NCBI GenBank assembly: GCA_023249105.1
Contig: JAHFDG010000011.1
Coordinates: forward strand, 98,337-162,336
From: Candidatus Methanoperedens sp.
GTDB lineage: Archaea > Halobacteriota > Methanosarcinia > Methanosarcinales > Methanoperedenaceae
Direction of reading: 5' to 3'
Length of the DNA: 64,000 nucleotides
Below are positions 25,692 through 34,375 of the stretch, piece after piece; the first letter of the stretch is position 1, and each line of letters begins with the position of its first letter. Both the position numbers and the translations under genes were made by a program. The notes under the pieces are model-generated. The model did no database searches, had not been told where the DNA came from, and saw nothing but the letters and a program-made list of their open reading frames with translations.

Positions 25692-27068
25692 TTATTGCAT
25701 AGTCCCGAAATCTTTGAGCCTCATCACAGCCCCGAAAAACCCATCAGTATTATGGACATGCGGCAATGACCTGAAGAATCCTTCCCCAGTCGTAAATTTG
25801 CCAAATATTTCAGGGTTCATTTCAGAAGCAGGGATTAAGTGAAAATCTTTTCTCTCATCAAGAAAATCTCGCACAACATCCTCATTTTCTTCCCTGCTGA
25901 TGGTGCATGTGGCATAGACAAGCCTCCCGCCGGGTTTTACAAGGCCGCTATATTCCCGTAGTATTTCCTTTTGCTTAGAAGAAAGCTCTCTTATATCTTT
26001 CCTTGCCAGCCGCCATTTCGAATCCGGGTTTCTCCTGAAAACTCCCATGCCCGAACATGGGGCATCAATAAACACGCAGTCTGCCGGGCTTTTTAGTTCC
26101 TGTAGAGCGGCTGCATCAGGTATCATGGTTCTTATGTTCGAAGCGCCGCTCCTGTTGGCCCTCCGCCTGAGATTTGCGAGTTTGCCTGTGTGGGTATCCA
26201 GAGCCAGCACAGTTCCCTGTGCTTTCATCAGTCCTGAAAGGAACAGGGACTTTCCGCCGTTTCCCGCACATGCATCCACAACAAATTCTCCCGGCTTTGC
26301 CCCCGTAAGAAGTGTAATGAGCTGGCTGCCCTCATCCTGCACCTCAAAAGCCCCATTCGAAAAAGCATCAGTTCTAAAAATCCCCTCTTTTTTATCAACA
26401 ACAAGACCGAAAGGCGATAATATTGTGGGTGATGAAGTATATCCCTCATGTTCCAGAGTTTTCTGGAGTGAATCGCGTTTTGTCTTCAGGGGATTTACGC
26501 GTATTGTTAAAGGAGGTTCGTGATTATTGGCAGTGCATAGCGCTTCCACAATGCCTGGTTCATGAAACTCCTTGAGCCATTTTTCCACTATCCAATGCGG
26601 GTGCGAATGATATATTGAGATATACTCAAGAGGCATTTTTTCTTTATCCGGGAAGGTAACTTTATCATGATTTCTTATTATCCCCTCAACCGTTCTTTTT
26701 ACAAAACCCCCGAACCTTTTCTCATCCACGCAAAGCGCCGTAGCGTTATTTATTATACCTGCTGGCGATGTTTCCATAAACACAGCCTGATAAGTGCAAA
26801 TCCTGAGTATGTTGAGAATATTCAAATCAATCTCCGGGAGTGAGGCTCTTGATGCATGTTCTATAATGTAATCAATCCGTCCGCGATGGCGCAGAATTCC
26901 GTAAATGAACTCCACAACAGTTGCTTTTTCAGCAGTTGAAAAAATTTCTTTTTTAAAAAGCTCACCGAGCAGCATGTCAGGATATTTTTTCCCTGATATT
27001 ATTGAATTCAGGAGATTGTGGATAACAAAATACGCTTTTTGTCTTATGAAAATGCTGTTATTTCTCAA
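25692..27068 (-). CDS. RsmB/NOP2-Sun family rRNA cytosine-C5 methyltransferase with NusB-like domain
   Basis: A 458-residue protein. The N-terminal 140 residues are a NusB-like helical domain; the C-terminal part is a SAM-dependent methyltransferase with D-A-C-A-G-N-G-G-K-S (motif I), D-A-P-C-S-G-M-G (motif IV) and Y-A-T-C-T-I (motif VI). The two cysteines are the release and catalytic residues. The NusB-fused form is typical of bacterial RsmB and less common in archaea. It overlaps the ZPR1 gene end by 11 nt. Confidence 0.88.
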   Translation of the reverse strand: MRNNSIFIRQKAYFVIHNLLNSIISGKKYPDMLLGELFKKEIFSTAEKATVVEFIYGILRHRGRIDYIIEHASRASLPEIDLNILNILRICTYQAVFMETSPAGIINNATALCVDEKRFGGFVKRTVEGIIRNHDKVTFPDKEKMPLEYISIYHSHPHWIVEKWLKEFHEPGIVEALCTANNHEPPLTIRVNPLKTKRDSLQKTLEHEGYTSSPTILSPFGLVVDKKEGIFRTDAFSNGAFEVQDEGSQLITLLTGAKPGEFVVDACAGNGGKSLFLSGLMKAQGTVLALDTHTGKLANLRRRANRSGASNIRTMIPDAAALQELKSPADCVFIDAPCSGMGVFRRNPDSKWRLARKDIRELSSKQKEILREYSGLVKPGGRLVYATCTISREENEDVVRDFLDERKDFHLIPASEMNPEIFGKFTTGEGFFRSLPHVHNTDGFFGAVMRLKDFGTMQ

Positions 27069-27636
27069 AAATTATCATACCGGTTTTAAGATGAGCAAAC
27101 TCTTCTTCTGTAAGCTCCTTTTTTGTGGCTTTTTCAGCAATTATGGCGCTGTTGCCCAGTGGGTCCTCGATGATAACGGTTATCTCATAACTACCTGCTT
27201 TTATTTTTTCCAAAATCGAAAGAAGTTCCAGTGCACGATCGGTTTTTTCTTTCTCGCCCCAGCGCGTCACCATTCCAAGTATCTCTTCAACCCTGTCAAG
27301 CACGCCTTCAATATTTGAGACAAAGGATTCAGAGGCGGGTCCGGGTTCAATATCTACCCCGAGTTCGGGTATCCTTATCGTCCCTGACGTGGAACGCACC
27401 ACCCGTGCATCAAGGTCGTCCTTGTTTTTTATTTTCAATTCGTAACGCACAGGTTTACTCTGTGCCAGTATTAAAGTATCCGAATACCGGAAGCCGCATT
27501 CGCAAATGGAAGTGATATGCATCACCTCCCCGAAAAAAGGAATATTATCCGGAACCCAGTTTGTCAGGAGTTCCTTATTACAAAGCGGGCAAACGCTTCT
27601 GGTAACTGTTAATGGGCGGGTTGGTTCAGAGTTCAC
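27058..27636 (-). CDS. ZPR1 zinc-finger domain protein
   Basis: A 192-residue archaeal ZPR1-type protein. It has a four-Cys zinc finger (C-P-L-C near 17 and C-E-C near 49) followed by the ZPR1 beta domain with S-G-T-I-R-I-P-E-L-G. Eukaryotic ZPR1 is a chaperone for elongation factor EF1A; the archaeal role is likely similar but unproven. ATGA overlap with sepF. Confidence 0.85.
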   Translation of the reverse strand: MNSEPTRPLTVTRSVCPLCNKELLTNWVPDNIPFFGEVMHITSICECGFRYSDTLILAQSKPVRYELKIKNKDDLDARVVRSTSGTIRIPELGVDIEPGPASESFVSNIEGVLDRVEEILGMVTRWGEKEKTDRALELLSILEKIKAGSYEITVIIEDPLGNSAIIAEKATKKELTEEEFAHLKTGMIIFEK

Positions 27637-28004
27637 TTTAACTTTTGTCTGTCGATACGCACGCCGCGCGGGGTCACAATGACCTGGTCTTCCTTTATCA
27701 TTGCAATATCGCCATGCACATCGCCAACAACCTGTTTTAAATCCTTAATCGCCCTGTCGAAAACCAGTTTATCCTTTTTTGCAGGCGATACATCAATCAT
27801 AAGAATATTCCCACCGTATATCTGTTTCTTTAATTCCGGCATAATATCAAGCCCGGAAAGTTCAGCTATACGAATGAAAGTACCCGTAGGTTCATCCTTG
27901 AAACCTTCTTCGAATTCCGATAAATCAAGTTCTTGATATTCCTCTGCCTCTGATTTTGCCTTTTTCCCGCTTCCCAGGAACTTATCTAAAAATTTCGACG
28001 CCAT
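27633..28004 (-). CDS. sepF: Cell division protein SepF
   Basis: A 123-residue archaeal SepF: an N-terminal amphipathic membrane-targeting stretch, a charged linker, and the C-terminal SepF beta-alpha core from about residue 40. In archaea it anchors FtsZ to the membrane and is essential for division. It is co-transcribed with the PUA protein upstream (41-nt gap) and overlaps ZPR1. Confidence 0.88.
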   Translation of the reverse strand: MASKFLDKFLGSGKKAKSEAEEYQELDLSEFEEGFKDEPTGTFIRIAELSGLDIMPELKKQIYGGNILMIDVSPAKKDKLVFDRAIKDLKQVVGDVHGDIAMIKEDQVIVTPRGVRIDRQKLK

Positions 28005-28045
28005 GAAATAATCACCTTTACTCCTTACTGTTTATATCTATTTAT

Positions 28046-28528
28046 TTATTTCTGTTCAAGCTTCCATAATTCATCCCCGACATAGTGGATGGATTTGACA
28101 GCCTTTCCTTTTCCTCCTACCATGTCTTTCCCGGGCATAAGGGCTCTTCCGATGGCAAGCGCCTTCCCATGAGCCTGTTCCACTACTATAACAAGGTCAC
28201 CCTCCCTGATAGTGGGGTCAACATCAACTATTCCCGGAGCCATTACGTCAGCCCCGTTTATAATGAATTTCACAGCCCCCGGGTCAACCACAACCCTGCG
28301 CCGTACCGGGTTCAATTTAAGAGCGCCCTTTACTGTCGGGAATATCTTCCCTTCTATATTGAATAATAGCGGTTCACCGTCCACGAAAATAAAATCCCGT
28401 TCATCCGATTGTACATATTCAAGCTTTTTTCCGGTAAAAGAAGAGACATCTCCAAAGGCTTCCATAATATCATTGACAAGAGCCTTTTCTTCGGTTTTTC
28501 TCAATATATTCCTTGACTTGATTTTCAT
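28046..28528 (-). CDS. PUA-domain RNA-binding protein (MCT-1/Tma20-like)
   Basis: A 160-residue protein with an N-terminal pre-PUA domain and a C-terminal PUA domain (about 78-155; V-V-V-D-P-G-A-V-K-F-I, G-A-D-V-M-A-P-G-I). These archaeal proteins resemble eukaryotic MCT-1/Tma20, linked to ribosome recycling and translation initiation. Its ATG at 28528 is supplied by the terminal hairpin of repeat copy B. Confidence 0.82.
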   Translation of the reverse strand: MKIKSRNILRKTEEKALVNDIMEAFGDVSSFTGKKLEYVQSDERDFIFVDGEPLLFNIEGKIFPTVKGALKLNPVRRRVVVDPGAVKFIINGADVMAPGIVDVDPTIREGDLVIVVEQAHGKALAIGRALMPGKDMVGGKGKAVKSIHYVGDELWKLEQK

Positions 28529-28635
28529 AAAGGGTTACGCCCCTTTATGACGTCCCGAGTCACGCCTCGGGAGGGCGTGTTGGGGTATGCTTTGCATACC
28601 CCTTCGTTTGATAAATATTTCTTAAAGGTTTTCAT
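28525..28635 (-). repeat. Palindromic leader-ORF element, copy B (before PUA gene)
   Basis: A 111-nt element, open from ATG 28635 to TGA 28525 (36 codons), with TGA overlapping the PUA start. Order of modules: opening hairpin, GGGGTATGC/GCATACCCC hairpin, then CACGCC/GGCGTG whose loop TCCCGA can pair with TCGGGA downstream (pseudoknot-like), then a terminal hairpin with arms CATAAAGGG and CCCTTTATG. The last differs from other copies by a compensatory base-pair change. No gene precedes it on this strand, so this copy opens the operon. Confidence 0.82.
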
Positions 28636-28718
28636 TTGTCACCAATAGTTTTAAATATTGTCCTGACCACTTTGGTGCACTATTGAATTAATAGTTTACT
28701 AATAATTAGGAGCGTTTT

Positions 28719-28934
28719 ATGGGAAACAGACCCCTCGACATTCTAAACAATGCATTAAACAAATCAGTACTGATACGGTTAAAGGGCTCAAGGGAATTCA
28801 GAGGCGAATTGCAGGGCTACGATATACATATGAACATAGTACTGGAAAAAGCCGAGGAAATAAAAGAGAACGAAACAAAAAAACTTGGAACAGTAGTTGT
28901 CCGTGGAGATAATATAGTATTCATCTCCCCTTAA
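28719..28934 (+). CDS. LSm (Sm-like archaeal) RNA-binding protein
   Basis: A 71-residue Sm-fold protein with Sm1 (L-Q-G-Y-D-I-H-M-N) and Sm2 (V-V-R-G-D-N-I-V) motifs. It forms rings that bind U-rich RNA. Followed after 20 nt by the eL37 gene, the usual euryarchaeal order. Confidence 0.93.
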   Translation: MGNRPLDILNNALNKSVLIRLKGSREFRGELQGYDIHMNIVLEKAEEIKENETKKLGTVVVRGDNIVFISP

Positions 28935-28954
28935 AATAATAAAGGTGATAATAA

Positions 28955-29125
28955 ATGTCAAAAGGTACGCCATCAATGGGTATGCGCCAGCATAAGACCC
29001 ATATAAAATGCAGAAGATGCGGTAGTGTTTCATTTAATACCCATACAAAAATGTGTGCATCGTGTGGGTTTGGTAAAACCAAACGAATGAGATCATACAA
29101 GTGGCAAGAAAAATGCGGATATTAA
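28955..29125 (+). CDS. Large-subunit ribosomal protein eL37
   Basis: A 56-residue zinc-ribbon protein with C-R-R-C and C-A-S-C pairs (Cys19, Cys22, Cys34, Cys37) and basic flanks. Standard eL37 start [19 protein letters not shown] upstream. Only 11 nt before purF. Confidence 0.93.
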   Translation: MSKGTPSMGMRQHKTHIKCRRCGSVSFNTHTKMCASCGFGKTKRMRSYKWQEKCGY

Positions 29126-29136
29126 GGTGACCCCGG

Positions 29137-30537
29137 TTGCATGAAGAATGCGGTATAGTCGGCGTCTCTTATAAAGAAGAGGCGCCTGCCGCACTATCCA
29201 TCTATTACGCATTATATTCTCTCCAGCACAGGGGCCAGGAATCTGCCGGCATAACCGTCCATGACGGGAACTGTGTCAAGACTTTAAAAGGCATGGGACT
29301 CGTGCCTGATGTTTTTAATAAAGCCGATATCCATAAACTAAAAGGCCATGTCGGTATAGGGCATGTCCGCTATTCCACTACAGGCAGCTCAAAGATTGAG
29401 AATTGCCAGCCACTTCTTGTAAGTTTCAAGAGCGGGACAATAGCAATCGCCCATAATGGCAATCTTGTCAATTCAAAAGAACTCCGGGTGGAACTTGAAA
29501 AAGAAGGCAGGATATTCCTTTCCGATTCCGATACCGAAGTCATAGCGCATCTTCTGGTTAAAGAACTCATGCATAATGAACTTCCCGATGCTGTCAGGGA
29601 GATGATGAAAAGGCTTGTGGGCTCTTATTCGCTTGCCATCCTGATAGATAAAACGCTTGTCATTGTCCGCGACCCGCTGGGAGTAAAACCCCTGTGTCTT
29701 GGGCGTATTGATAATGGTTTTGTCGTGGCGTCTGAAAGTGTAGCTATTGATATATTAAATGGGGATTTTATTCGTGATGTTGCCCCCGGGGAAATGCTGA
29801 TATTCAGCAACGGGTCGTATGAAAGCCGCCAGCTAATTAAATCAAAAAATTGCGCGCATTGCGTTTTTGAATATATTTATTTTGCACGCCCTGATTCGGT
29901 TATAGACGGACAGCTTGTTTACAATGTCAGGATGCGCATCGGGGCAATGCTTTTCAAGGAACACCCTGTAAAAGCCGATATTGTTTCTCCCGTACCTGAT
30001 TCGGGAATTACTTATGCAATAGGTTTCTCCAAGAGTTCAGGTATCGATTATATGGAAGGATTGATGAAGAACCGCTATATAGGAAGGACTTTCATCATGC
30101 CTGGCCAGGATATGAGGGAGACTGCTGTCAGATTGAAACTCAATACTATAAAGCCAAATATAGAAGGCAAAAGCATTGTGCTCATCGACGACAGTATTGT
30201 GCGCGGGACAACCTCGCGGCGGATAATCGATTTAATCCGCAAAGCTGGAACGAGGGAAATCCACATGAGGGTTGCCAGCCCGCCTATTATTTCACCATGC
30301 TACCTGGGGATTGACATGGCTACGAGAGAGGAACTTGTGGCTGCGCATAAGTCGGTGAAAGGTGTTGAGGCTTTGATTAATGCCGATTCCCTGGGATATT
30401 TGAGCATAGAAGGGCTTGTTAGTTCTATCGGGATTCCCATGGATGACCTATGTGTGGGGTGTTTGAGCGGCGTTTATCCTGTTGAGATTCCGGGGGAGAA
30501 ATGTTCAAGAAGGCAGTTGAAGCTAAGTGAGTTTTGA
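29137..30537 (+). CDS. purF: Amidophosphoribosyltransferase
   Basis: A 466-residue enzyme of the first committed step of purine synthesis: PRPP plus glutamine to phosphoribosylamine. The N-terminal glutaminase has its nucleophile Cys5 after a four-residue propeptide (M-H-E-E). The PRPP loop V-L-I-D-D-S-I-V-R-G-T-T lies near 347-358. Cysteines near 245, 388 and 449-452 suit the [4Fe-4S] cluster of this class. The start is TTG at 29137, set by AGGTGA and the fixed N-terminus; the nearby ATG at 29141 is out of frame. Confidence 0.95.
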   Translation: MHEECGIVGVSYKEEAPAALSIYYALYSLQHRGQESAGITVHDGNCVKTLKGMGLVPDVFNKADIHKLKGHVGIGHVRYSTTGSSKIENCQPLLVSFKSGTIAIAHNGNLVNSKELRVELEKEGRIFLSDSDTEVIAHLLVKELMHNELPDAVREMMKRLVGSYSLAILIDKTLVIVRDPLGVKPLCLGRIDNGFVVASESVAIDILNGDFIRDVAPGEMLIFSNGSYESRQLIKSKNCAHCVFEYIYFARPDSVIDGQLVYNVRMRIGAMLFKEHPVKADIVSPVPDSGITYAIGFSKSSGIDYMEGLMKNRYIGRTFIMPGQDMRETAVRLKLNTIKPNIEGKSIVLIDDSIVRGTTSRRIIDLIRKAGTREIHMRVASPPIISPCYLGIDMATREELVAAHKSVKGVEALINADSLGYLSIEGLVSSIGIPMDDLCVGCLSGVYPVEIPGEKCSRRQLKLSEF

Positions 30538-30562
30538 GAGAACAGGTGCTTTTTAAACGTTG

Positions 30563-30841
30563 TTATAATAGTTTTTCAGCAGTCTCTAATATCTTTACTC
30601 CTTCGATGAGTAAAGTTGCCATCTTGTTACCCTTCTCAGTAAGCCTATATCTAACTCTTTTTCCTTTTTCTTCTTGAGTAATCGAAGCTTCAATAATCCT
30701 AAATTTTTCGAGTTCTTTAAGCCTTCTTGATAGCGTATCCGAGTAAATTTTTAATCGACTTTGAATTTCATTAAACGCAAGCGGCGCATCTTTTAAGGCT
30801 ATGATTATATCGATAAGGAACTTCTTGTGTAATAGATACAT
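30563..30841 (-). CDS. HxlR-type winged-helix regulator
   Basis: A 92-residue winged-helix protein with the HxlR pattern F-N-E-I-Q-S-R-L, then a recognition helix S-D-T-L-S-R-R-L-K-E-L and a wing ending R-V-R-Y-R-L-T-E-K-G. Target genes are unknown. It faces the zinc-ribbon membrane genes with a 124-nt divergent gap. Confidence 0.82.
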   Translation of the reverse strand: MYLLHKKFLIDIIIALKDAPLAFNEIQSRLKIYSDTLSRRLKELEKFRIIEASITQEEKGKRVRYRLTEKGNKMATLLIEGVKILETAEKLL

Positions 30842-30965
30842 GCAGACTTCGGAAGTCTTTTAACATAATGAAAAATAAGTAAGTAAATACAATTATACTT
30901 TTATAATCGTATTAAGAAAGGTTTATAAGAGTTTAAATTGCTATACAGATTGATAAGGTGGTCAA

Positions 30966-31652
30966 ATGTATTGTCAAAAATGTGGCACTCAAAACCCTGA
31001 TGGTGTAAGTTTCTGCACTAAATATGGAAACAATTTGAAATCTGTAAAACAAGAAAAAGAAAGAACAGGAATCACTGGAAAGTTAGGAAAAATGGGCGTT
31101 CCTGGATTCAGGTCAGGTAAAACTTGGAAAATGGTTTTAGCTATTTTTGGATATTTCTTTATTTTTTCGATATTAATAGGGTTTATTTTTGGCTCAAATA
31201 ATTCTGGCACAAATGCGTCTTCAACGCAACAAGCACAGAATTCTAAGATTGGTGATAGAGTTATAGCAGGGGATTTTGCATACACTTTCACTGGTATGAC
31301 TACATCAAAGCAAATTGGAGACTATCTGAGTGATGGAACATTTTTGGGCAAAAAAGCCGATGGCAAATTCATAATCTTGGATGTGACTATTGAAAATGTT
31401 GGAAAACAATCTGAAGACATATTGATAGGTTCTAATGTAAAAATAATAGATGACCAAGGAAGAAAATTTGAACATGATACTATGGCTGAAATTTATCTAA
31501 AAGCCGAAGCATTTACCTTTACACAATTACAACCAGGCTTACCTAAGAGTGGAAAAATAGTATTTGATGTTCCTGAAAATCTCAATGGAAAGATTGAACT
31601 TTCCACTGGTTTGTGGTCTTCGGATTATAAATATGTTCTATTGACAAAATGA
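30966..31652 (+). CDS. Zinc-ribbon membrane protein with DUF4352-like domain
   Basis: A 228-residue protein with an N-terminal zinc-ribbon-like motif in which the fourth ligand is Tyr20 instead of Cys (Cys3, Cys6, Cys17). One membrane helix follows (about 55-77), then an extracytoplasmic Ig-like DUF4352 domain (about 95-225). With only three Cys, zinc binding may be lost. The next gene has an intact ribbon of the same kind. Confidence 0.72.
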   Translation: MYCQKCGTQNPDGVSFCTKYGNNLKSVKQEKERTGITGKLGKMGVPGFRSGKTWKMVLAIFGYFFIFSILIGFIFGSNNSGTNASSTQQAQNSKIGDRVIAGDFAYTFTGMTTSKQIGDYLSDGTFLGKKADGKFIILDVTIENVGKQSEDILIGSNVKIIDDQGRKFEHDTMAEIYLKAEAFTFTQLQPGLPKSGKIVFDVPENLNGKIELSTGLWSSDYKYVLLTK

Positions 31653-31691
31653 TAAAATGTCAGAACTATAGAATACACTATAAAAGGTAAA

Positions 31692-32105
31692 ATGTTTTGT
31701 AAGAATTGCGGGCAGGAAATGGCAGAAGATGCTGTTTTCTGTCCAAAATGTGGAACTAATCAGAGAATCGAGCCAATGAAAGAAAAGTCGAGAACTACTG
31801 AATTGGTATTAGGTTTACTCGGTGGTATATTTGGATTCTTCGGAGCGTTCTTTGCAATAGGTGTTGGCGGTTTAGCTGGAGCTTTTGGGGCTTCGGGAGC
31901 ATCTGATGTTGTTGGACTTGGTTTTGCTGCAGTAATCTTTTCAATAATCGGGATTGTTGGGGCGGTATCAGTAAAATCAAAAACACATACAGCAGGATGG
32001 TTAATGATTGTCAGCGCATTTGGAGGGCTTATTTCCATAAGCTTTGCCTTCTTGTTACCCTTCATTCTCTTATTAATTGGCGGCATTATGGCTTTGAGAA
32101 AATAG
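31692..32105 (+). CDS. Zinc-ribbon membrane protein
   Basis: A 137-residue protein with an intact N-terminal ribbon (C-K-N-C and C-P-K-C, Cys3/6/17/20) followed by about three Gly/Ala-rich membrane helices (about 43-135), resembling DUF4064-like proteins. It lies 39 nt after the preceding zinc-ribbon gene. Confidence 0.7.
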   Translation: MFCKNCGQEMAEDAVFCPKCGTNQRIEPMKEKSRTTELVLGLLGGIFGFFGAFFAIGVGGLAGAFGASGASDVVGLGFAAVIFSIIGIVGAVSVKSKTHTAGWLMIVSAFGGLISISFAFLLPFILLLIGGIMALRK

Positions 32106-32180
32106 CGTGAACCAAAATTGCCATAAATTGGGTTTAAATTAGGAATAATAGTACTTTTTTGGTTTGGGCAGATGCACCCG

Positions 32181-33650
32181 TTATTTATTCTTGAGAATTT
32201 TAACCATGTCGTCTGTTGCTCTATATTTCTGTTTTGAACTTCTTGGTTTATCCGGGATTGTCCTTATTAATAGACCAAGTTGTATCAGCTTATTTAATCG
32301 TCTTTTTCCGGCTCCTGCTTTAATACTGTATCCGAGTTTCTTTAGAATTTCACTTGAAGAGAGAGGATTTTCAGCGCAAATCATGAGAATTTGAATTTCG
32401 TCATCAGTTAATTGAGTCTTATCAACTTGGCTCTTATCAACTTGGCTCTTATCGACTTGGCCCCTGTCAATTTTGCCTCTCTCAGCTTGTTTCTTGTCAA
32501 CTTGGCCCTTATCGACTTGGCCCTTAACAACAGGTCTCTGATAAATAATTGTGAAAAATTTGTCAATCTCGAATTTTACGTTCAATCCTCTTTGCTCCAC
32601 AGCATTGCGTATCCGGTTGATGCCAGACCCCACTTTCTCGATTAAATCCAGTCGATAGAACATATCAAAAATAAAAGGATTTCGAGCTACACTTTTTCGC
32701 CCCAATTCTTCCATGCCAAATAAGAGTTCTCCAGGATTGCTTATCTCTACCCTGTCATCAAATATCTCTACCATGACCCTTGCGCCTTCTTCCAGATAAT
32801 CACGATGGATTATCGCATTCAGAACGCCTTCCCTCAAAGCTTCATAAGGAATTTCCGGAATCTCAAGGCGCGGTCCGGCGTCTTTAATTTCATATTCAAG
32901 GCGCAGATGCTGCTGCAAAAATTTTATGGCATTTTCATAATCTGTTAAAGGATCATCTCGAAAATCTTTCCTGTCAAGTATCTTCACCTTATCTTTCCCT
33001 TTGTAAAGGACGCAGGTAACGTAAGCCTGGCGCAGGTAAAGCTGCCTGTTCTTTCCGAAAAACAGTATCCCTGCATTGTTTATTACGAATTTTCCGTTTG
33101 CCTGCCCCATACCGAGATTATGAAGTATATCCTCTTTATCTCCCGATTGCGTTATACCCATTCTTTTTATGATGTCATTGAACCTTGGTTCATCAAAATC
33201 CGCAGGATATTTAAAATCAGTCCTTAATTGTGTTTCAAACCGTATCTTTCCGGTTTTTTGCGCATAATAGAATATCTCTTCACGGCGCATCTTCTGGGAA
33301 TTCGCTCCTTCACGAAGAAAAAATCCATCGCTGCACTGCACAGGCTTATCACGGCTTTCAGGAACGGTGACGATGATTATTTCTTTATCATCATAAGTTA
33401 AGGACTCTATCTGAAGAGGCACGCGGGGAGTGCAGCTATTGCCGATGTCCTGAATGCGGGATTTCGTATCATTTGTGAGGGATGCGCCGACTATTTTGTT
33501 ATTATCATTAACCCCGATGAAAATCCTACCGCCTGCGGTATTGGCGAAGGCGACTATTTCTTTTGCCAGGGATGATGAAAAGGAGCTTTTGAATTCGATG
33601 AGTGTTCCTTCTCCTTCCTGGAGTATCTGTTCAAATTGGGTTTTTTTCAT
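32181..33650 (-). CDS. Schlafen AlbA_2-type ATP-binding protein with HTH
   Basis: A 489-residue protein: AlbA_2/Schlafen domain (about 1-130; E-F-K-S-S-F-S, then G-G-R-I-F-I-G-V), a middle region, then an ATPase-like HATPase_c_4 domain (about 285-380; N-A-I-I-H-R-D-Y, G-S-G-I-N-R-I). A repetitive charged linker (about 385-420) and a C-terminal winged helix follow. These proteins are common near restriction and defence genes. Here it begins in an ATGA overlap with a decayed DNA methyltransferase gene. Confidence 0.8.
   Translation of the reverse strand: MKKTQFEQILQEGEGTLIEFKSSFSSSLAKEIVAFANTAGGRIFIGVNDNNKIVGASLTNDTKSRIQDIGNSCTPRVPLQIESLTYDDKEIIIVTVPESRDKPVQCSDGFFLREGANSQKMRREEIFYYAQKTGKIRFETQLRTDFKYPADFDEPRFNDIIKRMGITQSGDKEDILHNLGMGQANGKFVINNAGILFFGKNRQLYLRQAYVTCVLYKGKDKVKILDRKDFRDDPLTDYENAIKFLQQHLRLEYEIKDAGPRLEIPEIPYEALREGVLNAIIHRDYLEEGARVMVEIFDDRVEISNPGELLFGMEELGRKSVARNPFIFDMFYRLDLIEKVGSGINRIRNAVEQRGLNVKFEIDKFFTIIYQRPVVKGQVDKGQVDKKQAERGKIDRGQVDKSQVDKSQVDKTQLTDDEIQILMICAENPLSSSEILKKLGYSIKAGAGKRRLNKLIQLGLLIRTIPDKPRSSKQKYRATDDMVKILKNK
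32411..32530 (-). repeat. 15-nt tandem repeats coding a charged linker
   Basis: About eight degenerate 15-nt units in the Schlafen-type gene encode repeats of the type (D-K-x-Q-V), differing by point changes and one diverged block. Frame is preserved. Repeat linkers of variable length before the C-terminal winged helix are a known habit of this family. Confidence 0.75.
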
Positions 33651-33860
33651 ACTTTTTCCGTCTCATCCAGCCCTTTCACCACCATAAGCTCATTCCCACT
33701 GATGTCCATAACTTTCATAGCAATGCGTAGTTTCTCGTTTCTGCCGGAACTGCGCCTGCAAACCAATATCGGGGCGCAGGGTAGTTTCCTGCTTGTGGTC
33801 GTAGGACTCGGCAGTAGTTTCAGCTTTAGCTGTTTTTCTGTTATTTTTTCCCCTTGACAT
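33647..33860 (-). pseudogene. Remnant of a site-specific DNA methyltransferase gene
   Basis: From ATG 33860 the frame gives about 42 residues (E-S-Y-D-H-K-Q-E-T-T-L-R-P-D-I-G-L-Q-A-Q-F) that match my memory of the N-terminus of type III/adenine DNA methyltransferases. A shifted frame then gives R-I-A-M-K-V-M-D-I-S-G-N-E-L, resembling the extreme C-terminus of the same family, and ends TGA at 33647. The catalytic middle is missing. The likeliest story is an internal deletion with a frameshift. A genuine small gene of 56 codons (33690-33860) is the alternative. Confidence 0.55.
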
Positions 33861-34011
33861 TTTTACTCCTTGAACCTGAAATCTATTGTTTCTATGGCAT
33901 AATAGCTTTTAAATATTTCTAAATGTCATAAGAAGCGCATAAGGATACTCAAACCAAACCAGATTAATACGCTGTAATTATTTCCGGATTTATAAAAAGA
34001 GGTATAATCTT

Positions 34012-34230
34012 ATGGAAAAAGAAGTAAAAATATGGTACGATAAAGAAGGTGACTACCTTGAAGTCATTTTTGAGAAAAAGGCAGGATACTTCAAGGAAAC
34101 GGAAAACGATGCAGTGATGGAAAAAGTTGATACCAAGGGAAACGTTATTGGTTTTTCTATCTTAAAAGTAAGCGCGTTGAAGGCAGAAAGACCGCTTTCA
34201 GTCAGTCTTAAAAACCTTGCTGTCGCTTGA
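34012..34230 (+). CDS. DUF2283 family protein
   Basis: A 72-residue protein of the DUF2283 type: V-K-I-W-Y-D-K-E-G-D-Y-L-E-V near the N-terminus and G-F-S-I-L-K-V in the second half. Often next to DUF4258-like or toxin-antitoxin genes. Function unknown. The 145-nt gap to arvA shows no gene. Confidence 0.8.
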   Translation: MEKEVKIWYDKEGDYLEVIFEKKAGYFKETENDAVMEKVDTKGNVIGFSILKVSALKAERPLSVSLKNLAVA

Positions 34231-34375
34231 ACGTATACATGATAAAATGCCTCTGATATTCAGGAAGTAATTTGAAAGACAGATTTTTGATACATTAACA
34301 TAAAGATGGGATAAAACATATTGACAGAAAACTAAAAAAGAGAGAACCGATATTAAATACTGAGGCATAACAACT

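Noticed and set aside
32412..32645. Leu/Ile-rich plus-strand frame over the tandem repeats
   Set aside because: It is the complement of the 15-nt repeat linker in the Schlafen-type gene.
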